Assembly: GCA_937138475.1 (NCBI GenBank)
Contig: CAKZPD010000014.1
Coordinates: 1-64,000 of the forward strand
DNA from: an uncultured Sulfitobacter sp.
GTDB taxonomy: Bacteria > Pseudomonadota > Alphaproteobacteria > Rhodobacterales > Rhodobacteraceae
Reading direction: 5' to 3'
DNA: 64,000 nt
Positions 1-8,721 of this stretch are shown piece by piece. Made by a program: the position numbers and the translations under genes. The first letter of the stretch is position 1; the number at the start of each line of letters is the position of its first letter. The notes beneath the pieces were generated by a model, which saw only the letters and a program-made list of their open reading frames with translations, did not search any database and had not been told where the DNA came from.

Positions 1-1128
1 GCCGCCTATCACCGGGCGCAGGGGCAGGGGCACCGGGATGTGTGTCTCATTCCCATGAGCGCGCATGGCACCAACCCAGCATCAGCCCAGATGGTGGGCT
101 GGAAGGTGGTGGTGATCAAGACGGCTGAGAACGGCGATATCGATCTTGAGGATTTCCGCGCCAAGGCCGAAGCCCATAGCGATCAGCTGGCCGGGTGCAT
201 GATCACCTATCCGTCAACCCACGGCGTGTTCGAAGAAACCGTGACCGAGGTGACGCGCATCGTGCACGCGCACGGCGGACAGGTCTATATCGACGGGGCT
301 AATATGAACGCCATGGTGGGCCTGTCCCGCCCCGGCGATCTGGGCGGCGATGTCAGCCACCTGAACCTGCACAAGACCTTTTGCATCCCCCATGGCGGCG
401 GCGGTCCGGGCATGGGGCCGATCGGGGTGAAATCGCATCTGGTGGCCCATCTTCCCGGCCATGATGTCACCGGCGGCACCGAGGGGCCGGTGTCCGCCGC
501 GCCTTATGGATCGCCTTCGCTGTTACCCATAAGCTGGGCTTATACGTTGATGATGGGTGGCGAGGGCCTGACCCAGGCGACCCGCGTCGCCATCCTGAAC
601 GCCAACTACATCGCCAAGCGCCTCGAAGGGGCGTTCGATGTGCTCTACAAAGGGCCAACCGGACGGGTCGCGCACGAGTGCATTCTGGACGTGCGTCCCT
701 TTGAGGAAAGTGCTGGCGTGACAGTAGAAGACATTGCAAAACGGCTGATCGACTGCGGGTTCCACGCCCCAACCATGAGCTGGCCGGTGGCGGGCACCTT
801 GATGGTCGAACCCACCGAATCGGAAACCAAGGCCGAACTGGACCGCTTTTGCGATGCCATGCTGGCGATCCGCGCCGAAATCGCCGAGATCGAGGCGGGA
901 ACGATGGATGCTGTTAACAACCCGTTAAAGAACGCGCCGCATACGGTCGAGGATCTGGTCGGGGATTGGGATCGCCCCTACAGTCGCGAACAGGGCTGTT
1001 TCCCACCCGGTGCCTTCCGGGTCGATAAATACTGGCCGCCGGTCAACCGGGTGGACAACGTCTATGGTGACCGGCACCTGATCTGCACCTGCCCCCCGCT
1101 CTCGGCGTATGCAGAGGCCGCAGAGTAA
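1..1128 (+). CDS. gcvP: Glycine dehydrogenase (decarboxylating), P-protein, C-terminal part
   Basis: This is the C-terminal 375 residues of the PLP-dependent P-protein of the glycine cleavage system, which decarboxylates glycine and passes the aminomethyl group to the lipoyl arm of GcvH. The reading frame is open from base 1, so the true start lies upstream; full-length family members have about 950 residues. The PLP-lysine motif [14 protein letters not shown] is intact, with the lysine at bases 373-375, and [10 protein letters not shown] near the left edge is also typical. The gene converges on a cold-shock gene with a shared hairpin between them. gcvT and gcvH would be expected upstream, outside the window. 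Identification is secure; only completeness is unknown. Confidence 0.97.
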   Translation, partial: AAYHRAQGQGHRDVCLIPMSAHGTNPASAQMVGWKVVVIKTAENGDIDLEDFRAKAEAHSDQLAGCMITYPSTHGVFEETVTEVTRIVHAHGGQVYIDGANMNAMVGLSRPGDLGGDVSHLNLHKTFCIPHGGGGPGMGPIGVKSHLVAHLPGHDVTGGTEGPVSAAPYGSPSLLPISWAYTLMMGGEGLTQATRVAILNANYIAKRLEGAFDVLYKGPTGRVAHECILDVRPFEESAGVTVEDIAKRLIDCGFHAPTMSWPVAGTLMVEPTESETKAELDRFCDAMLAIRAEIAEIEAGTMDAVNNPLKNAPHTVEDLVGDWDRPYSREQGCFPPGAFRVDKYWPPVNRVDNVYGDRHLICTCPPLSAYAEAAE

Positions 1129-1133
1129 AATAA

Positions 1134-1160
1134 AAAGGGGCGCCGCAAGGTGCCCCTTTG
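1134..1160. terminator. Hairpin terminator between gcvP and the cold-shock gene
   Basis: AAAGGGGCGCC and GGTGCCCCTTT pair around a GCAA tetraloop. The A-rich left flank and T-rich right arm make it usable in both directions, fitting the convergent genes on either side. Confidence 0.75.
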
Positions 1161-1198
1161 CCATTTGATGCGGCTCGGTTACCGCGCCGCCACGCCGA

Positions 1199-1405
1199 TC
1201 AGGCCAGGGCGATATTCGCCGCGCTCTCGCGGCCATCACGGCCGGCCTCGACGTCAAATGTTACCTTTTGATTGTCGGCAAGCCCGGTCAGCCCGGCGCG
1301 CTCAACAGCCGAAATATGCACAAAAATATCTTTGCCGCCGCCATCGGGCGCAATAAAACCATAACCTTTAGTTGTGTTAAACCATTTCACGGTGCCAGAA
1401 GCCAT
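1199..1405 (-). CDS. Cold-shock domain protein (CspA family), copy 1
   Basis: A 68-residue single cold-shock domain that binds single-stranded RNA or DNA and acts as an RNA chaperone. The RNP1 motif KGYGFI (about residues 13-18) and the RNP2 motif DIFVHIS are intact. The start MASGTVKWF is chosen over a longer in-frame ORF because a GAGGAGAA ribosome binding site lies about 6 bases upstream. It differs from the second cold-shock gene at 12350-12556 at only about five residues, although the two genes differ widely at silent positions, so the duplication is not recent. The long upstream region could carry a cold-responsive leader, but no specific structure was identified. Confidence 0.95.
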   Translation of the reverse strand: MASGTVKWFNTTKGYGFIAPDGGGKDIFVHISAVERAGLTGLADNQKVTFDVEAGRDGRESAANIALA

Positions 1406-1659
1406 CTCCGTGTTCTCCTCTACAATACCTGCCCGCAACATGCGGCAGCGTGGCTCGGTCGAAAGCAGATCGAATGACTGGGCCGAAAGGAGCAGTGGTC
1501 GATAGTTTGTCGCGTCGCATCTCCGATAATGAAAGAGCCATCTGAAAAAGCAAGTAAATTTAGCGCCCCAGTTCGGGAAGGCGGGTTTCTGCCAATTTGC
1601 CTTAAATTACGCCAATGCCGCCGCTGCATTGCGCCACACCGGCCCGCTCAGGCGCCGCC

Positions 1660-1695
1660 TTCTTTTGTTCCGCAAATATCCCCGCCGGAGGCTCC
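1660..1695 (-). repeat. Dispersed intergenic element, type A, copy 1
   Basis: Core CCTCCGGCGGGGATATTT followed by a GAACAAAAGAA tail (here with GGAACA), reading on the minus strand. This copy is unusual because it is not directly downstream of a gene; it lies in the divergent region upstream of both the cold-shock gene and preT. Confidence 0.85.
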
Positions 1696-1810
1696 CCAGC
1701 CTGGCCCACCCCGCAACGGCCCAGGGCTTGCCGCGCCGGCCCGTATCACCTCAAGCCGGCCGCCGGTGTGAAAACAACCGCTTGGGAATGCCCTGCGTCA
1801 GACATCAAAT

Positions 1811-1826
1811 TTTACCAGTTGATAAA
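1811..1826. promoter_or_regulatory. Putative RutR operator upstream of preTA
   Basis: TTTACCAGTTGATAAA is a 16-bp near-palindrome (TTTACCA-GT-TGATAAA, one mismatched position) 53 bases before preT. It matches in form the perfect palindrome at 5817-5832 and the E. coli RutR consensus TTGACCA-N2-TGGTCAA. The regulator assignment is inferred from the rutR-like gene nearby. Confidence 0.65.
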
Positions 1827-1879
1827 AAAATAAAGATATGAGAGCCTAACTCAAAGACACAGCAAAACAGGGGTGGCTT

Positions 1880-3205
1880 ATGTCGAAGGATATCTATGCG
1901 CCAGGGATCCTGGCCGGGCGGCTCGATGGCGCGGCCTATGCCGAACAGTTTGCTGATTTGCACCCGCCCCTTGATCCACATGCGGCGCTGGTGGCGGCAG
2001 ATCGGTGCTATTTTTGCCACGATGCCCCCTGCGTTACGGCCTGCCCGACGGATATCGACATCCCGCTGTTTATTCGCCAGATCGCCACGGGAACCCCGGA
2101 TGCGGCGGCGAAAACCATCCTTGGCCAGAATATCATGGGCGGCATGTGCGCCCGCGTCTGCCCGACGGAAACGCTTTGCGAACAGGCCTGCGTTCGCGAA
2201 ACGGCCGAGGGCAAGCCGGTGTTGATCGGTCTGCTTCAGCGATTTGCCACGGATCACCTGCAAGAAAAAGGGGGCCATCCATTCACCCGCGCCGCGGCCA
2301 CCGGCAAAAAGGTTGCGGTGGTGGGGGCGGGCCCGGCGGGTCTGTCATGTGCCCACCGCTTGGCGATGCTCGGTCACGAGGTGGCGGTCTTTGACGCGCG
2401 CCCCAAGCCCGGCGGGCTGAATGAATATGGGATCGCCAGCTACAAAAGCCCGAATGATTTCGCCCAGGCCGAAGTCGCCTGGCTGTTGCGCATTGGCGGG
2501 ATCACCTTGCATCACGGCATGGCGCTGGGGCGGGATGTGACGCTGGCGGACCTGCGCGCGGCCCATGATGCGGTGTTCTTGGGGCTGGGGCTGGGCGGCG
2601 TGCGGGCGCTTGGGCTTGACGGGCCGGTGCCCGAAGGCGCGCGCCCTGCGGTGGATTTCATCGCCGATCTGCGTCAGGCAACCGCCCCGCAAACGGTGCC
2701 AATCGGCCGGGATGTGGTTGTGATTGGCGGCGGCATGACGGCCATAGATGCGGCCGTGCAAGCCAAGCTTTTGGGCGCGCTCAATGTGACCTTGGTCTAT
2801 CGCGGCCCGCGCAGCCGGATGAAAGCCAGCCCCTTCGAACAAGATCTGGCGGCGGCCAAGGGCGTGCGGATCATCACCCAGGCGGTGCCGATGCGCCTGC
2901 ATGGCAACGGCGCGCTGCGCGAGGTCGAATTTCGCTATGTGAACGCCGATATGACCCCAACCGGCGAAACCCTGCGCCTGCCGGCCGATCAATTGTTCGA
3001 GGCCATCGGCCAAACCCTTCAGGGCGATGATCTGCCGCCGCTCGACGGGGGCAAGATCCGCGTCGATGCCGCCGGCCGCAGCGCGGTCCCCGGTGTCTGG
3101 GCCGGCGGCGATTGTGCCACGGGCGGGGATGACCTGACCGTCACGGCCGTGGCCGAAGGGCGCGACGCCGCAATGGATATTCACGCGGCGCTGTGCGGCG
3201 CCTAA
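1880..3205 (+). CDS. preT: NAD-dependent dihydropyrimidine dehydrogenase subunit PreT
   Basis: A 441-residue flavoprotein subunit of the enzyme that reduces uracil and thymine to their 5,6-dihydro forms, the first step of reductive pyrimidine breakdown. It resembles the small subunit of glutamate synthase. Two cysteine clusters lie at the N terminus (C43, C46, C51, C55 and C90, C94, C100, C104) for [4Fe-4S] centres. The FAD-binding GAGPAG is at 149-154 and a second Rossmann motif GGGMTA at 283-288 for NAD(P)H. The gene is followed after 17 bases by preA, its partner. A RutR-type palindrome sits 53 bases upstream. Glutamate synthase small chain is the main alternative, excluded by the preA neighbour. 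Confidence 0.93.
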   Translation: MSKDIYAPGILAGRLDGAAYAEQFADLHPPLDPHAALVAADRCYFCHDAPCVTACPTDIDIPLFIRQIATGTPDAAAKTILGQNIMGGMCARVCPTETLCEQACVRETAEGKPVLIGLLQRFATDHLQEKGGHPFTRAAATGKKVAVVGAGPAGLSCAHRLAMLGHEVAVFDARPKPGGLNEYGIASYKSPNDFAQAEVAWLLRIGGITLHHGMALGRDVTLADLRAAHDAVFLGLGLGGVRALGLDGPVPEGARPAVDFIADLRQATAPQTVPIGRDVVVIGGGMTAIDAAVQAKLLGALNVTLVYRGPRSRMKASPFEQDLAAAKGVRIITQAVPMRLHGNGALREVEFRYVNADMTPTGETLRLPADQLFEAIGQTLQGDDLPPLDGGKIRVDAAGRSAVPGVWAGGDCATGGDDLTVTAVAEGRDAAMDIHAALCGA

Positions 3206-3222
3206 CCGCAAGGGAACACAAT

Positions 3223-4524
3223 ATGGCAAATCTGCAAAGCGACTTTGTCGGGATCAAATCCCCAAACCCGTTCTGGCTGGCCTCCGCGCCCCCCACGGAC
3301 AAGGAATACAACGTCCGCCGCGCCTTTCAGGCCGGCTGGGGCGGGGTGGTCTGGAAAACGCTGGGCATAGATCCGCATGTGGTGAACGTCAACGGCCCCC
3401 GCTATGGCGCGATCTATGGCGCGGACCGGCGCCTGCTGGGGCTCAACAATATCGAACTGATCACCGACCGCCCGCTACAGGTCAACCTTGATGAGATCAA
3501 GGCCGTGAAACGGGACTGGAAGGACCGCGCCATGGTGGTGTCGCTGATGGTGCCCTGCGAAGAAGAGCCGTGGAAATTCATCCTGCCCCTGGTCGAAGAC
3601 ACCGGCGCCGACGGGGTCGAGCTGAACTTTGGCTGCCCCCATGGCATGAGCGAACGCGGCATGGGCAGCGCCGTGGGGCAGGTGCCCGAATATATCGAAA
3701 TGGTCACGCGCTGGGTCAAGGCCAACACCCGCATGCCGGTGATCGTCAAGCTGACGCCCAATATCACCGATATCCGCAAGCCGGCGGCGGCAGCGCTGCG
3801 CGGGGGGGCGGATGCGGTCAGCCTGATCAACACCATCAATTCGATCACCTCGGTGGATCTGGATCTCTTTGCGCCGGAACCCACCATTGACGGCAAAGGC
3901 GCCCATGGGGGCTATTGCGGCCCGGCGGTCAAACCGATCGCCCTGAACATGGTTGCCGAAATCGCCCGCACGCCGGATCTGGCAAACCTGCCGATCTCGG
4001 GCATTGGCGGAATCACCACCTGGCGTGATGCGGCGGAATTCATGGCGCTGGGGGCCGGCAACGTGCAGGTTTGCACCGCCGCCATGACCTATGGCTTTCG
4101 CGTGGTGCAGGAAATGATTAGCGGTCTTGGCGCCTATATGGATGAAAAGGGAATGACCTCGGTCGATCAAATCGTCCGCAAGGCTGTGCCCAATGTGACC
4201 GATTGGAATCAGCTCAACCTGAATTACATCGCCAAAGCCGTGATTGACCAGGACCAATGCATTTCATGCGGCCGCTGCTTTGCCGCCTGCGAGGACACCA
4301 GCCATCAGGCGATTTCCATGTCGCCCGACCGCACCTTCAAGGTAATCGACGCCGAATGCGTCGCCTGCAACCTATGTGTGAATGTCTGCCCGATCGACGG
4401 TTGTATCACTATGGTGCCCATGGCCCCCGGCGCCACGGATCCGCGCACCGGCCGCGTCGTAGAGGGCCACTATGCCAACTGGACGACCCACCCCAATAAC
4501 CCGGCGGCCACCACCGCCAGCTAA
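3223..4524 (+). CDS. preA: NAD-dependent dihydropyrimidine dehydrogenase subunit PreA
   Basis: A 433-residue catalytic subunit with an FMN-binding dihydroorotate-dehydrogenase-like barrel (residues 1-320) followed by a ferredoxin domain. The barrel carries NFGCPHGMSERGMG at 135-148, the active-site loop of the dihydropyrimidine dehydrogenase family. Two [4Fe-4S] motifs follow: C346, C349, C352, C356 and C379, C382, C385, C389. The start at MANLQSDF fits the family N terminus and removes ten residues of a longer ORF. With PreT it forms the NADH-linked enzyme that feeds hydA and the amidohydrolase at 5882-7132. No thioredoxin or rut genes are present, so this is the reductive rather than the Rut route. 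Confidence 0.95.
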   Translation: MANLQSDFVGIKSPNPFWLASAPPTDKEYNVRRAFQAGWGGVVWKTLGIDPHVVNVNGPRYGAIYGADRRLLGLNNIELITDRPLQVNLDEIKAVKRDWKDRAMVVSLMVPCEEEPWKFILPLVEDTGADGVELNFGCPHGMSERGMGSAVGQVPEYIEMVTRWVKANTRMPVIVKLTPNITDIRKPAAAALRGGADAVSLINTINSITSVDLDLFAPEPTIDGKGAHGGYCGPAVKPIALNMVAEIARTPDLANLPISGIGGITTWRDAAEFMALGAGNVQVCTAAMTYGFRVVQEMISGLGAYMDEKGMTSVDQIVRKAVPNVTDWNQLNLNYIAKAVIDQDQCISCGRCFAACEDTSHQAISMSPDRTFKVIDAECVACNLCVNVCPIDGCITMVPMAPGATDPRTGRVVEGHYANWTTHPNNPAATTAS

Positions 4525-4544
4525 TGGTGGCACGCTGACCTCTC

Positions 4545-4578
4545 TTCTTTTGTTCTTAAATATCCCCGCCGGAGGCCC
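4545..4578 (-). repeat. Dispersed intergenic element, type A, copy 2
   Basis: Read on the minus strand it has the CCTCCGGCGGGGATATTT core and AAGAACAAAAGAA tail. It lies 20 bases after the preA stop and 46 bases after the end of the minus-strand gene at 4625, that is, between convergent genes. Confidence 0.9.
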
Positions 4579-4624
4579 CGTCCGCCGCAGCGTGCAGGGT
4601 CTGGGGTGGGCGCCACGCCGCGTT

Positions 4625-4978
4625 TTACCGCTCAGAGGTCAGGAAAATCGGCGCGGTCGGCAAAGGATAAGGCATTTCAACCTTGGGCAATCCCAGATCG
4701 GTCAGCGCGCGCGCCTCGAACAGGGATTTTGGTGTCGGCTGGCTCAGCGTCAGCCGGGCCAGATATTGCAGCACGCCGCCTGTGCCGGTGCCATTGCCGG
4801 CCCCTGCGCCGGATTGATCGCTGGCGCTGCCGCTTTGGCCGTGAAACCCGCCCGATTGCGGTGGCGTCACCGGGCGCAGGCTGTCTGGCCCGACCCCTGT
4901 GCCCATGCTGGCGCCGCCGCCCGGCGCCGGGGGAATGGGCTGAGGGGTATAGGGGCTTTGAAACGAGATCGCTGTCAT
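4625..4978 (-). CDS. Hypothetical Gly/Ser/Pro-rich protein
   Basis: About 117 residues with no domain I recognise. The first two thirds are low-complexity (Gly, Ser, Pro, Gln), and the C-terminal 45 residues look more ordered (LARLTLSQP, LFEARALTDLGLPKVEMPYP). The start at MTAISFQ is chosen because GGAGG sits five bases upstream; a second ATG lies one codon earlier. There is no signal peptide or membrane segment. It is in the middle of the pyrimidine gene block, between preA and rutR, but nothing in its sequence ties it to that pathway. Coding potential is moderate: good ribosome binding site and codon use like its neighbours. Confidence 0.6.
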   Translation of the reverse strand: MTAISFQSPYTPQPIPPAPGGGASMGTGVGPDSLRPVTPPQSGGFHGQSGSASDQSGAGAGNGTGTGGVLQYLARLTLSQPTPKSLFEARALTDLGLPKVEMPYPLPTAPIFLTSER

Positions 4979-5094
4979 CATATCCTCCAATCCGTGCCGG
5001 GCCTTAAGAGTCCCGTCACCCTGCTTAAGATTGGGTAAGAATGATTAACGCTTGGTTATGGGGCGCGAAAAACTGCAAGATTGGTTAACAGCGC

Positions 5095-5721
5095 TTAAAC
5101 TTTCAACAAACCGGTAAACAGCTGGCGCAAATACGCCGATGCGCCGCTGCCGGCTTTGGGTTTGTCGGCTTGCAGGATTTCGATCTGGGCGGCAAAATCG
5201 GCATAGTGCTGGGTGGTGGCCCAGATGGAAAACATCAGGTGCTGCGGATCGCAGGCTTGCAGGCGGCCACTGTCCATCCAATCTTGCACAAGGGCACATT
5301 TTGCTTCGAACAGGGGTTGAAAATCACGCCGCAGATAAGGCGCCATAAAAGACGCGCCGCGCAGGATTTCCCCGGCGAACAGGCGGCTTTCGCGCGGAAA
5401 TTGTCGCGCCATATCCAGCTTGCGCTGCACATAGGCCAGGATCTCGGTCAGGGGATCCCCCTTGGCATCCAGCGCCAGCATCGGATCCAGCCAAGTGTCA
5501 AGCTGCGCATTCAGCAGCGTTACATGAATGTCTTCTTTGCCGTCGAAATAATACAGGATGTTGGGTTTGCTTAATCCGGCTTCTGCGGCGATCTGATCCA
5601 AGGTGGCGCCGCGAAACCCGTCTCGGGAAAACACTTCGAGGGCGGCATCAAGGATGCGCTTGCGATTGCGCAATTGAATACGGCTGGGCTTTTTGGCAGG
5701 CTGAGACGAGCTGTCGGGCAA
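5095..5721 (-). CDS. rutR: TetR-family regulator, RutR type
   Basis: A 208-residue repressor with an N-terminal TetR helix-turn-helix (about residues 20-65, with TLDQIAAEAGLSKPNILYYF) and a C-terminal ligand domain resembling E. coli RutR along its length (QHLMFSIWATTQHYADFA near the end is very similar). E. coli RutR releases DNA on binding uracil or thymine. It is divergent from the amidohydrolase gene, with a perfect 16-bp palindrome between them, and the same type of site precedes preT. The likely start is TTG at 5721, with AGGA seven bases upstream; no in-frame ATG lies near. The inferred role is derepression of the reductive pyrimidine genes by pyrimidines. Confidence 0.88.
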   Translation of the reverse strand: MPDSSSQPAKKPSRIQLRNRKRILDAALEVFSRDGFRGATLDQIAAEAGLSKPNILYYFDGKEDIHVTLLNAQLDTWLDPMLALDAKGDPLTEILAYVQRKLDMARQFPRESRLFAGEILRGASFMAPYLRRDFQPLFEAKCALVQDWMDSGRLQACDPQHLMFSIWATTQHYADFAAQIEILQADKPKAGSGASAYLRQLFTGLLKV

Positions 5722-5784
5722 TGGACGATCCTGAATGAGTGCGGCGCCTCCTTAGGGGAATTTGCGCCGCGTGAAAAGCAAGTC

Positions 5785-5802
5785 TTGACAGAAGCGGGTC
5801 AA
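5785..5802. promoter_or_regulatory. TTGACA -35 candidate within a second inverted repeat
   Basis: TTGACAGAAGCGGGTCAA contains a consensus -35 hexamer for the plus-strand gene and forms TTGAC-N8-GTCAA. The half-sites echo the RutR consensus, but the spacing is two bases too wide. A -10 is not clear (AATCGT at 17 bases). The RutR-type palindrome lies 14 bases downstream. Confidence 0.4.
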
Positions 5803-5816
5803 GCCGCAATCGTGTA

Positions 5817-5832
5817 TTTACCAAATGGTAAA
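5817..5832. promoter_or_regulatory. Putative RutR operator, perfect palindrome
   Basis: TTTACCAAATGGTAAA is a perfect 16-bp palindrome between rutR and the amidohydrolase gene. It follows the RutR pattern TT-x-ACCA-N2-TGGT-x-AA exactly and is placed to cover the promoter region of both genes. Binding itself is inferred. Confidence 0.75.
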
Positions 5833-5881
5833 ATAAATAAGCGCCCCGGCGCAACCGTTTTGACAGGAAGGATATGTTGCG

Positions 5882-7132
5882 ATGCGCGCCCCCGGCCAGA
5901 ACCTGAGGATCAACGCCGACCGTTTGTGGGACAGTCTGATGGAGATGGCCAAGATCGGCCCAGGCGTTGCCGGTGGCAACAATCGTCAGACGCTGACCGA
6001 TGCCGATGCCGAAGGGCGGGCGCTGTTTCAGCGTTGGTGCGAGGCGGCGGGCTGTGAAATGGGTCTGGACCAGATGGGCAATATGTTTGCCCTGCGAGCG
6101 GGCAGTGATCCCGCGGCCCTGCCGGTCTATGTGGGATCGCATCTTGATACCCAGCCGACAGGGGGGAAATATGACGGGGTGTTGGGCGTGCTTGGCGGCC
6201 TGGAAATTCTGCGCACCCTGAATGATTTGGGCATTCGCACCAAACATCCGATCGTGGTGACGAATTTTACCAACGAAGAGGGCACGCGCTTTGCCCCGGC
6301 GATGTTGTCGTCTGGGGTGTTTGCCGGGGTGCATTCGCAGGATTGGGCCTATGGGCGGGTCGATGCCGAGGGAAAGGCCTTTGGCGATGAGCTGGCGCGC
6401 ATCGGCTGGCGCGGCGATGAGGAGGTGGGCGCGCGCAAGATGCACGCGTTTTTTGAGCTGCACATCGAACAGGGTCCGATCCTTGAGGCTGAGGGCAAGG
6501 ATATTGGCGTGGTGACCCATGGCCAGGGTTTGTCCTGGACGCAGGTGACGATCACCGGCAAGGATGCCCATACCGGATCAACCCCGATGCCGATGCGCCG
6601 CAATGCGGGGCTGGGGATGGCGCGGGTGCTTGAGGCGGTGGATCAGATCGCCCTGTCGCATGCGCCCCATGCGGTGGGCGCTGCCGGGCATATCGATGTC
6701 TTTCCCAATTCGCGTAATGTGATTCCGGGCAAGGTGGTGTTCACGGTGGATTTCAGATCGCCCGAGCTGGCGGTGATTGAAGATATGGAACAGCGTTTGC
6801 GCCAGGAGGGGCAGGCGATTGCAGATGAGATGGGGCTTGGGATCGATTTTGAGAAGGTCGGGGGATTTGATCCCGTGGCCTTTGATCCGGGCTGTGTCAT
6901 GGCGGTGCGCCGCGCCGCAGAGCGGCTGGGGCATTCCCATCGGGATCTGATTTCCGGGGCGGGGCATGATGCCTGTTGGGTGAACCGTGTGGCGCCGACG
7001 GCGATGGTGATGTGTCCTTGTGTCGACGGTTTGTCACATAATGAGGCCGAAGAAATCAGCAAGGAATGGGCCAGCGCCGGTGCGGATGTGTTGTTGCACG
7101 CGGTGCTGGAGACGGCCGAGGTTGTATCCTGA
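5882..7132 (+). CDS. Zn-dependent amidohydrolase, probable N-carbamoyl-beta-alanine amidohydrolase
   Basis: A 416-residue M20-family amidase of the AmaB/HyuC/beta-ureidopropionase group. It should hydrolyse N-carbamoyl-beta-alanine to beta-alanine, ammonia and CO2, the last step of reductive uracil breakdown. Metal ligands are visible: H87 in SHLDT, D98 in KYDGV, E132/E133 in NEEG, H194 in HIEQGP and H386 in SHNEAEE; the dimer-domain substrate region is also intact. ATG at 5882 follows AGGAAGGA by nine bases. It is followed after 82 bases by hydA, which makes its substrate. Allantoate amidohydrolase and L-carbamoylase are close relatives; the preTA-hydA context decides the call. Confidence 0.87.
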   Translation: MRAPGQNLRINADRLWDSLMEMAKIGPGVAGGNNRQTLTDADAEGRALFQRWCEAAGCEMGLDQMGNMFALRAGSDPAALPVYVGSHLDTQPTGGKYDGVLGVLGGLEILRTLNDLGIRTKHPIVVTNFTNEEGTRFAPAMLSSGVFAGVHSQDWAYGRVDAEGKAFGDELARIGWRGDEEVGARKMHAFFELHIEQGPILEAEGKDIGVVTHGQGLSWTQVTITGKDAHTGSTPMPMRRNAGLGMARVLEAVDQIALSHAPHAVGAAGHIDVFPNSRNVIPGKVVFTVDFRSPELAVIEDMEQRLRQEGQAIADEMGLGIDFEKVGGFDPVAFDPGCVMAVRRAAERLGHSHRDLISGAGHDACWVNRVAPTAMVMCPCVDGLSHNEAEEISKEWASAGADVLLHAVLETAEVVS

Positions 7133-7140
7133 CCGGCGCG

Positions 7141-7187
7141 GCGGGGGCCAGCCCCCGCACCCCCGGGATATTTCGAAACAAAAGAAC
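7141..7187 (+). repeat. Dispersed intergenic element, type B, copy 3
   Basis: A hairpin GCGGGGGC-CA-GCCCCCGC (7141-7158) is followed by CACCCCCGGGATATTT and a CGAAACAAAAGAAC tail. The tail is shared with the type A copies, while the GC part is different and forms a strong 8-bp stem. It begins eight bases after the amidohydrolase stop, in the orientation of a terminator. Confidence 0.85.
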
Positions 7188-7214
7188 AGGGCGGACGCGA
7201 AAGGGAGCGATGCG

Positions 7215-8675
7215 ATGAGCAAGGTGATCAAAGGCGGGATGGTCTGTACGGCGGACCGGACGTGGAAGGCCGATGTGTTGATCGAGGGCGAGGTGATCAA
7301 GGCGATTGGCGAGGATCTGCGCGGGGACAGCTATATTGACGCCGAGGGGGCCTATGTGATTCCCGGCGGGATTGATCCGCACACCCATCTGGAGATGCCG
7401 TTCATGGGAACCACGGCGGCGGAGACATTCGAGAGCGGCACCTGGGCGGCGGCGGTGGGCGGCACCACGATGGTGGTGGATTTCTGTTTGCCCGGCGCCG
7501 ATGGGTCGATCAAGAATGCCATTGGCGAGTGGCACCGCAAGTCGGCGCCGCAGATCTGTTCGGATGTGGGCTATCACATGGCGATTACCGGGTGGAATGA
7601 GCAGGTGTTTAACGAGATGAAGGATGCCGTTGATATGGGCGTCAATTCCTTCAAGCATTTTATGGCCTATAAGGGCGCGCTGATGATTGAGGATGACGAG
7701 ATGTTTGCGTCGTTCAAGCGTTGTGCCGAGCTGGGGGCGTTGCCCATGGTGCATGCCGAGAATGGCGATCTGGTCGCCGAGTTGCAGCAAAAGTATTTCG
7801 ATCAGGGCATTACCGGCCCCGAGGGGCATGCCTTTTCCCGGCCGCCCGAGCTGGAGGGAGAGGCGGCCAACCGGGCGATTACCATTGCCGATGCGGCGGG
7901 TGTGCCGCTTTATATTGTGCATGTCAGCTGTGAGCAGGCGCATGAGGCGATCCGCCGGGCGCGCCAGAAGGGCATGCGCGTTTATGGCGAGCCGCTCATT
8001 CAGTTTCTGACCTTGGATGAGGGCGAGTATTTCAACACCGATTGGGATCATGCGGCGCGGCGGGTGATGTCGCCGCCGTTCCGGTCCAAGGAGCATCAGG
8101 CGTCGCTTTGGGCGGGGCTTCAGGCCGGGTCGTTGCAGGTGGTTGCGACGGATCATGCGGCCTTTAGCACCGCGCAAAAGCGGGCGGGCCGGGAGGATTT
8201 CAGGATCATTCCAAACGGGTCGAACGGGCTGGAAGAGCGCCTGGCGGTGTTGTGGACCGAAGGGGTTGAAACCGGGCGGCTGACCCCCAACGAATTCGTG
8301 GCCGCCACCAGCACCAATGTGGCGAAAATCCTGAACATCTACCCGCGCAAGGGGGCGATCGTAGAGGGGGCGGATGCCGATATCGTGGTTTGGGATCCAA
8401 AGATCACCAAGACGATTTCGCCGAGCAATCATCATTCGGTTCTTGATTACAATGTGTTCGAAGGCTTTGAGGTCACGGCGCAAAGCCGTTATACGCTGAG
8501 CAGAGGAGAGGTGATCTGGGCCTGGGGGCAGAACAGTCAACCCAATCCGGGCCGGGGCAAGTTTATCCCGCGTCCGGCGTTTCCATCGGCGCATGTGGCG
8601 CTGAGCAAGTGGAAAGAGCTGACGGCCCCCAAGATGATCAAACGCGATCCGCTAAATATTCCTGCCGGGGTATAG
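7215..8675 (+). CDS. hydA: Dihydropyrimidinase (D-hydantoinase)
   Basis: A 486-residue amidohydrolase-superfamily enzyme that opens dihydrouracil and dihydrothymine to N-carbamoyl-beta-amino acids. The binuclear metal site is complete: H56 and H58 in DPHTHLE, K153 (the carboxylated lysine) in FMAYKGA, H180 in PMVHAEN, H236 in YIVHVS and D313 in VATDHAAF. The start MSKVIKGG is chosen from the AAGGGAG upstream and the family N terminus; a much longer in-frame ORF extends into the previous gene. It sits between the amidohydrolase that consumes its product and the importer genes. Length is normal for the family. Confidence 0.95.
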   Translation: MSKVIKGGMVCTADRTWKADVLIEGEVIKAIGEDLRGDSYIDAEGAYVIPGGIDPHTHLEMPFMGTTAAETFESGTWAAAVGGTTMVVDFCLPGADGSIKNAIGEWHRKSAPQICSDVGYHMAITGWNEQVFNEMKDAVDMGVNSFKHFMAYKGALMIEDDEMFASFKRCAELGALPMVHAENGDLVAELQQKYFDQGITGPEGHAFSRPPELEGEAANRAITIADAAGVPLYIVHVSCEQAHEAIRRARQKGMRVYGEPLIQFLTLDEGEYFNTDWDHAARRVMSPPFRSKEHQASLWAGLQAGSLQVVATDHAAFSTAQKRAGREDFRIIPNGSNGLEERLAVLWTEGVETGRLTPNEFVAATSTNVAKILNIYPRKGAIVEGADADIVVWDPKITKTISPSNHHSVLDYNVFEGFEVTAQSRYTLSRGEVIWAWGQNSQPNPGRGKFIPRPAFPSAHVALSKWKELTAPKMIKRDPLNIPAGV

Positions 8676-8721
8676 CGCCCGGTGATCGGGATCATCAGGT
8701 GCAGGCACGAAAGGGGCATAT

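Larger units (their letters stand above)
1406..1879. other. 474-bp divergent intergenic region
   Basis: This lies between the minus-strand cold-shock gene and plus-strand preT. It holds the cold-shock leader, one copy of the dispersed element (1660-1695) and, close to preT, an imperfect RutR-type palindrome (1811-1826) inside an A/T-rich stretch. The open frames that cross it look like noise and have no recognisable domain. Confidence 0.6.

Noticed and set aside
1880-3205. Glutamate synthase small subunit (gltD)
   Set aside because: The fold is similar, but the adjacent preA and the hydA/amidohydrolase context identify PreT.
5041-5095. CtrA-type TTAA-N7-TTAA boxes near the glycine-rich hypothetical gene, and a similar TTAA pair near 21353-21366
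   Set aside because: The TTAA pairs have six-base rather than seven-base spacing or a mismatched half, and no CtrA-regulated gene type is next to them.
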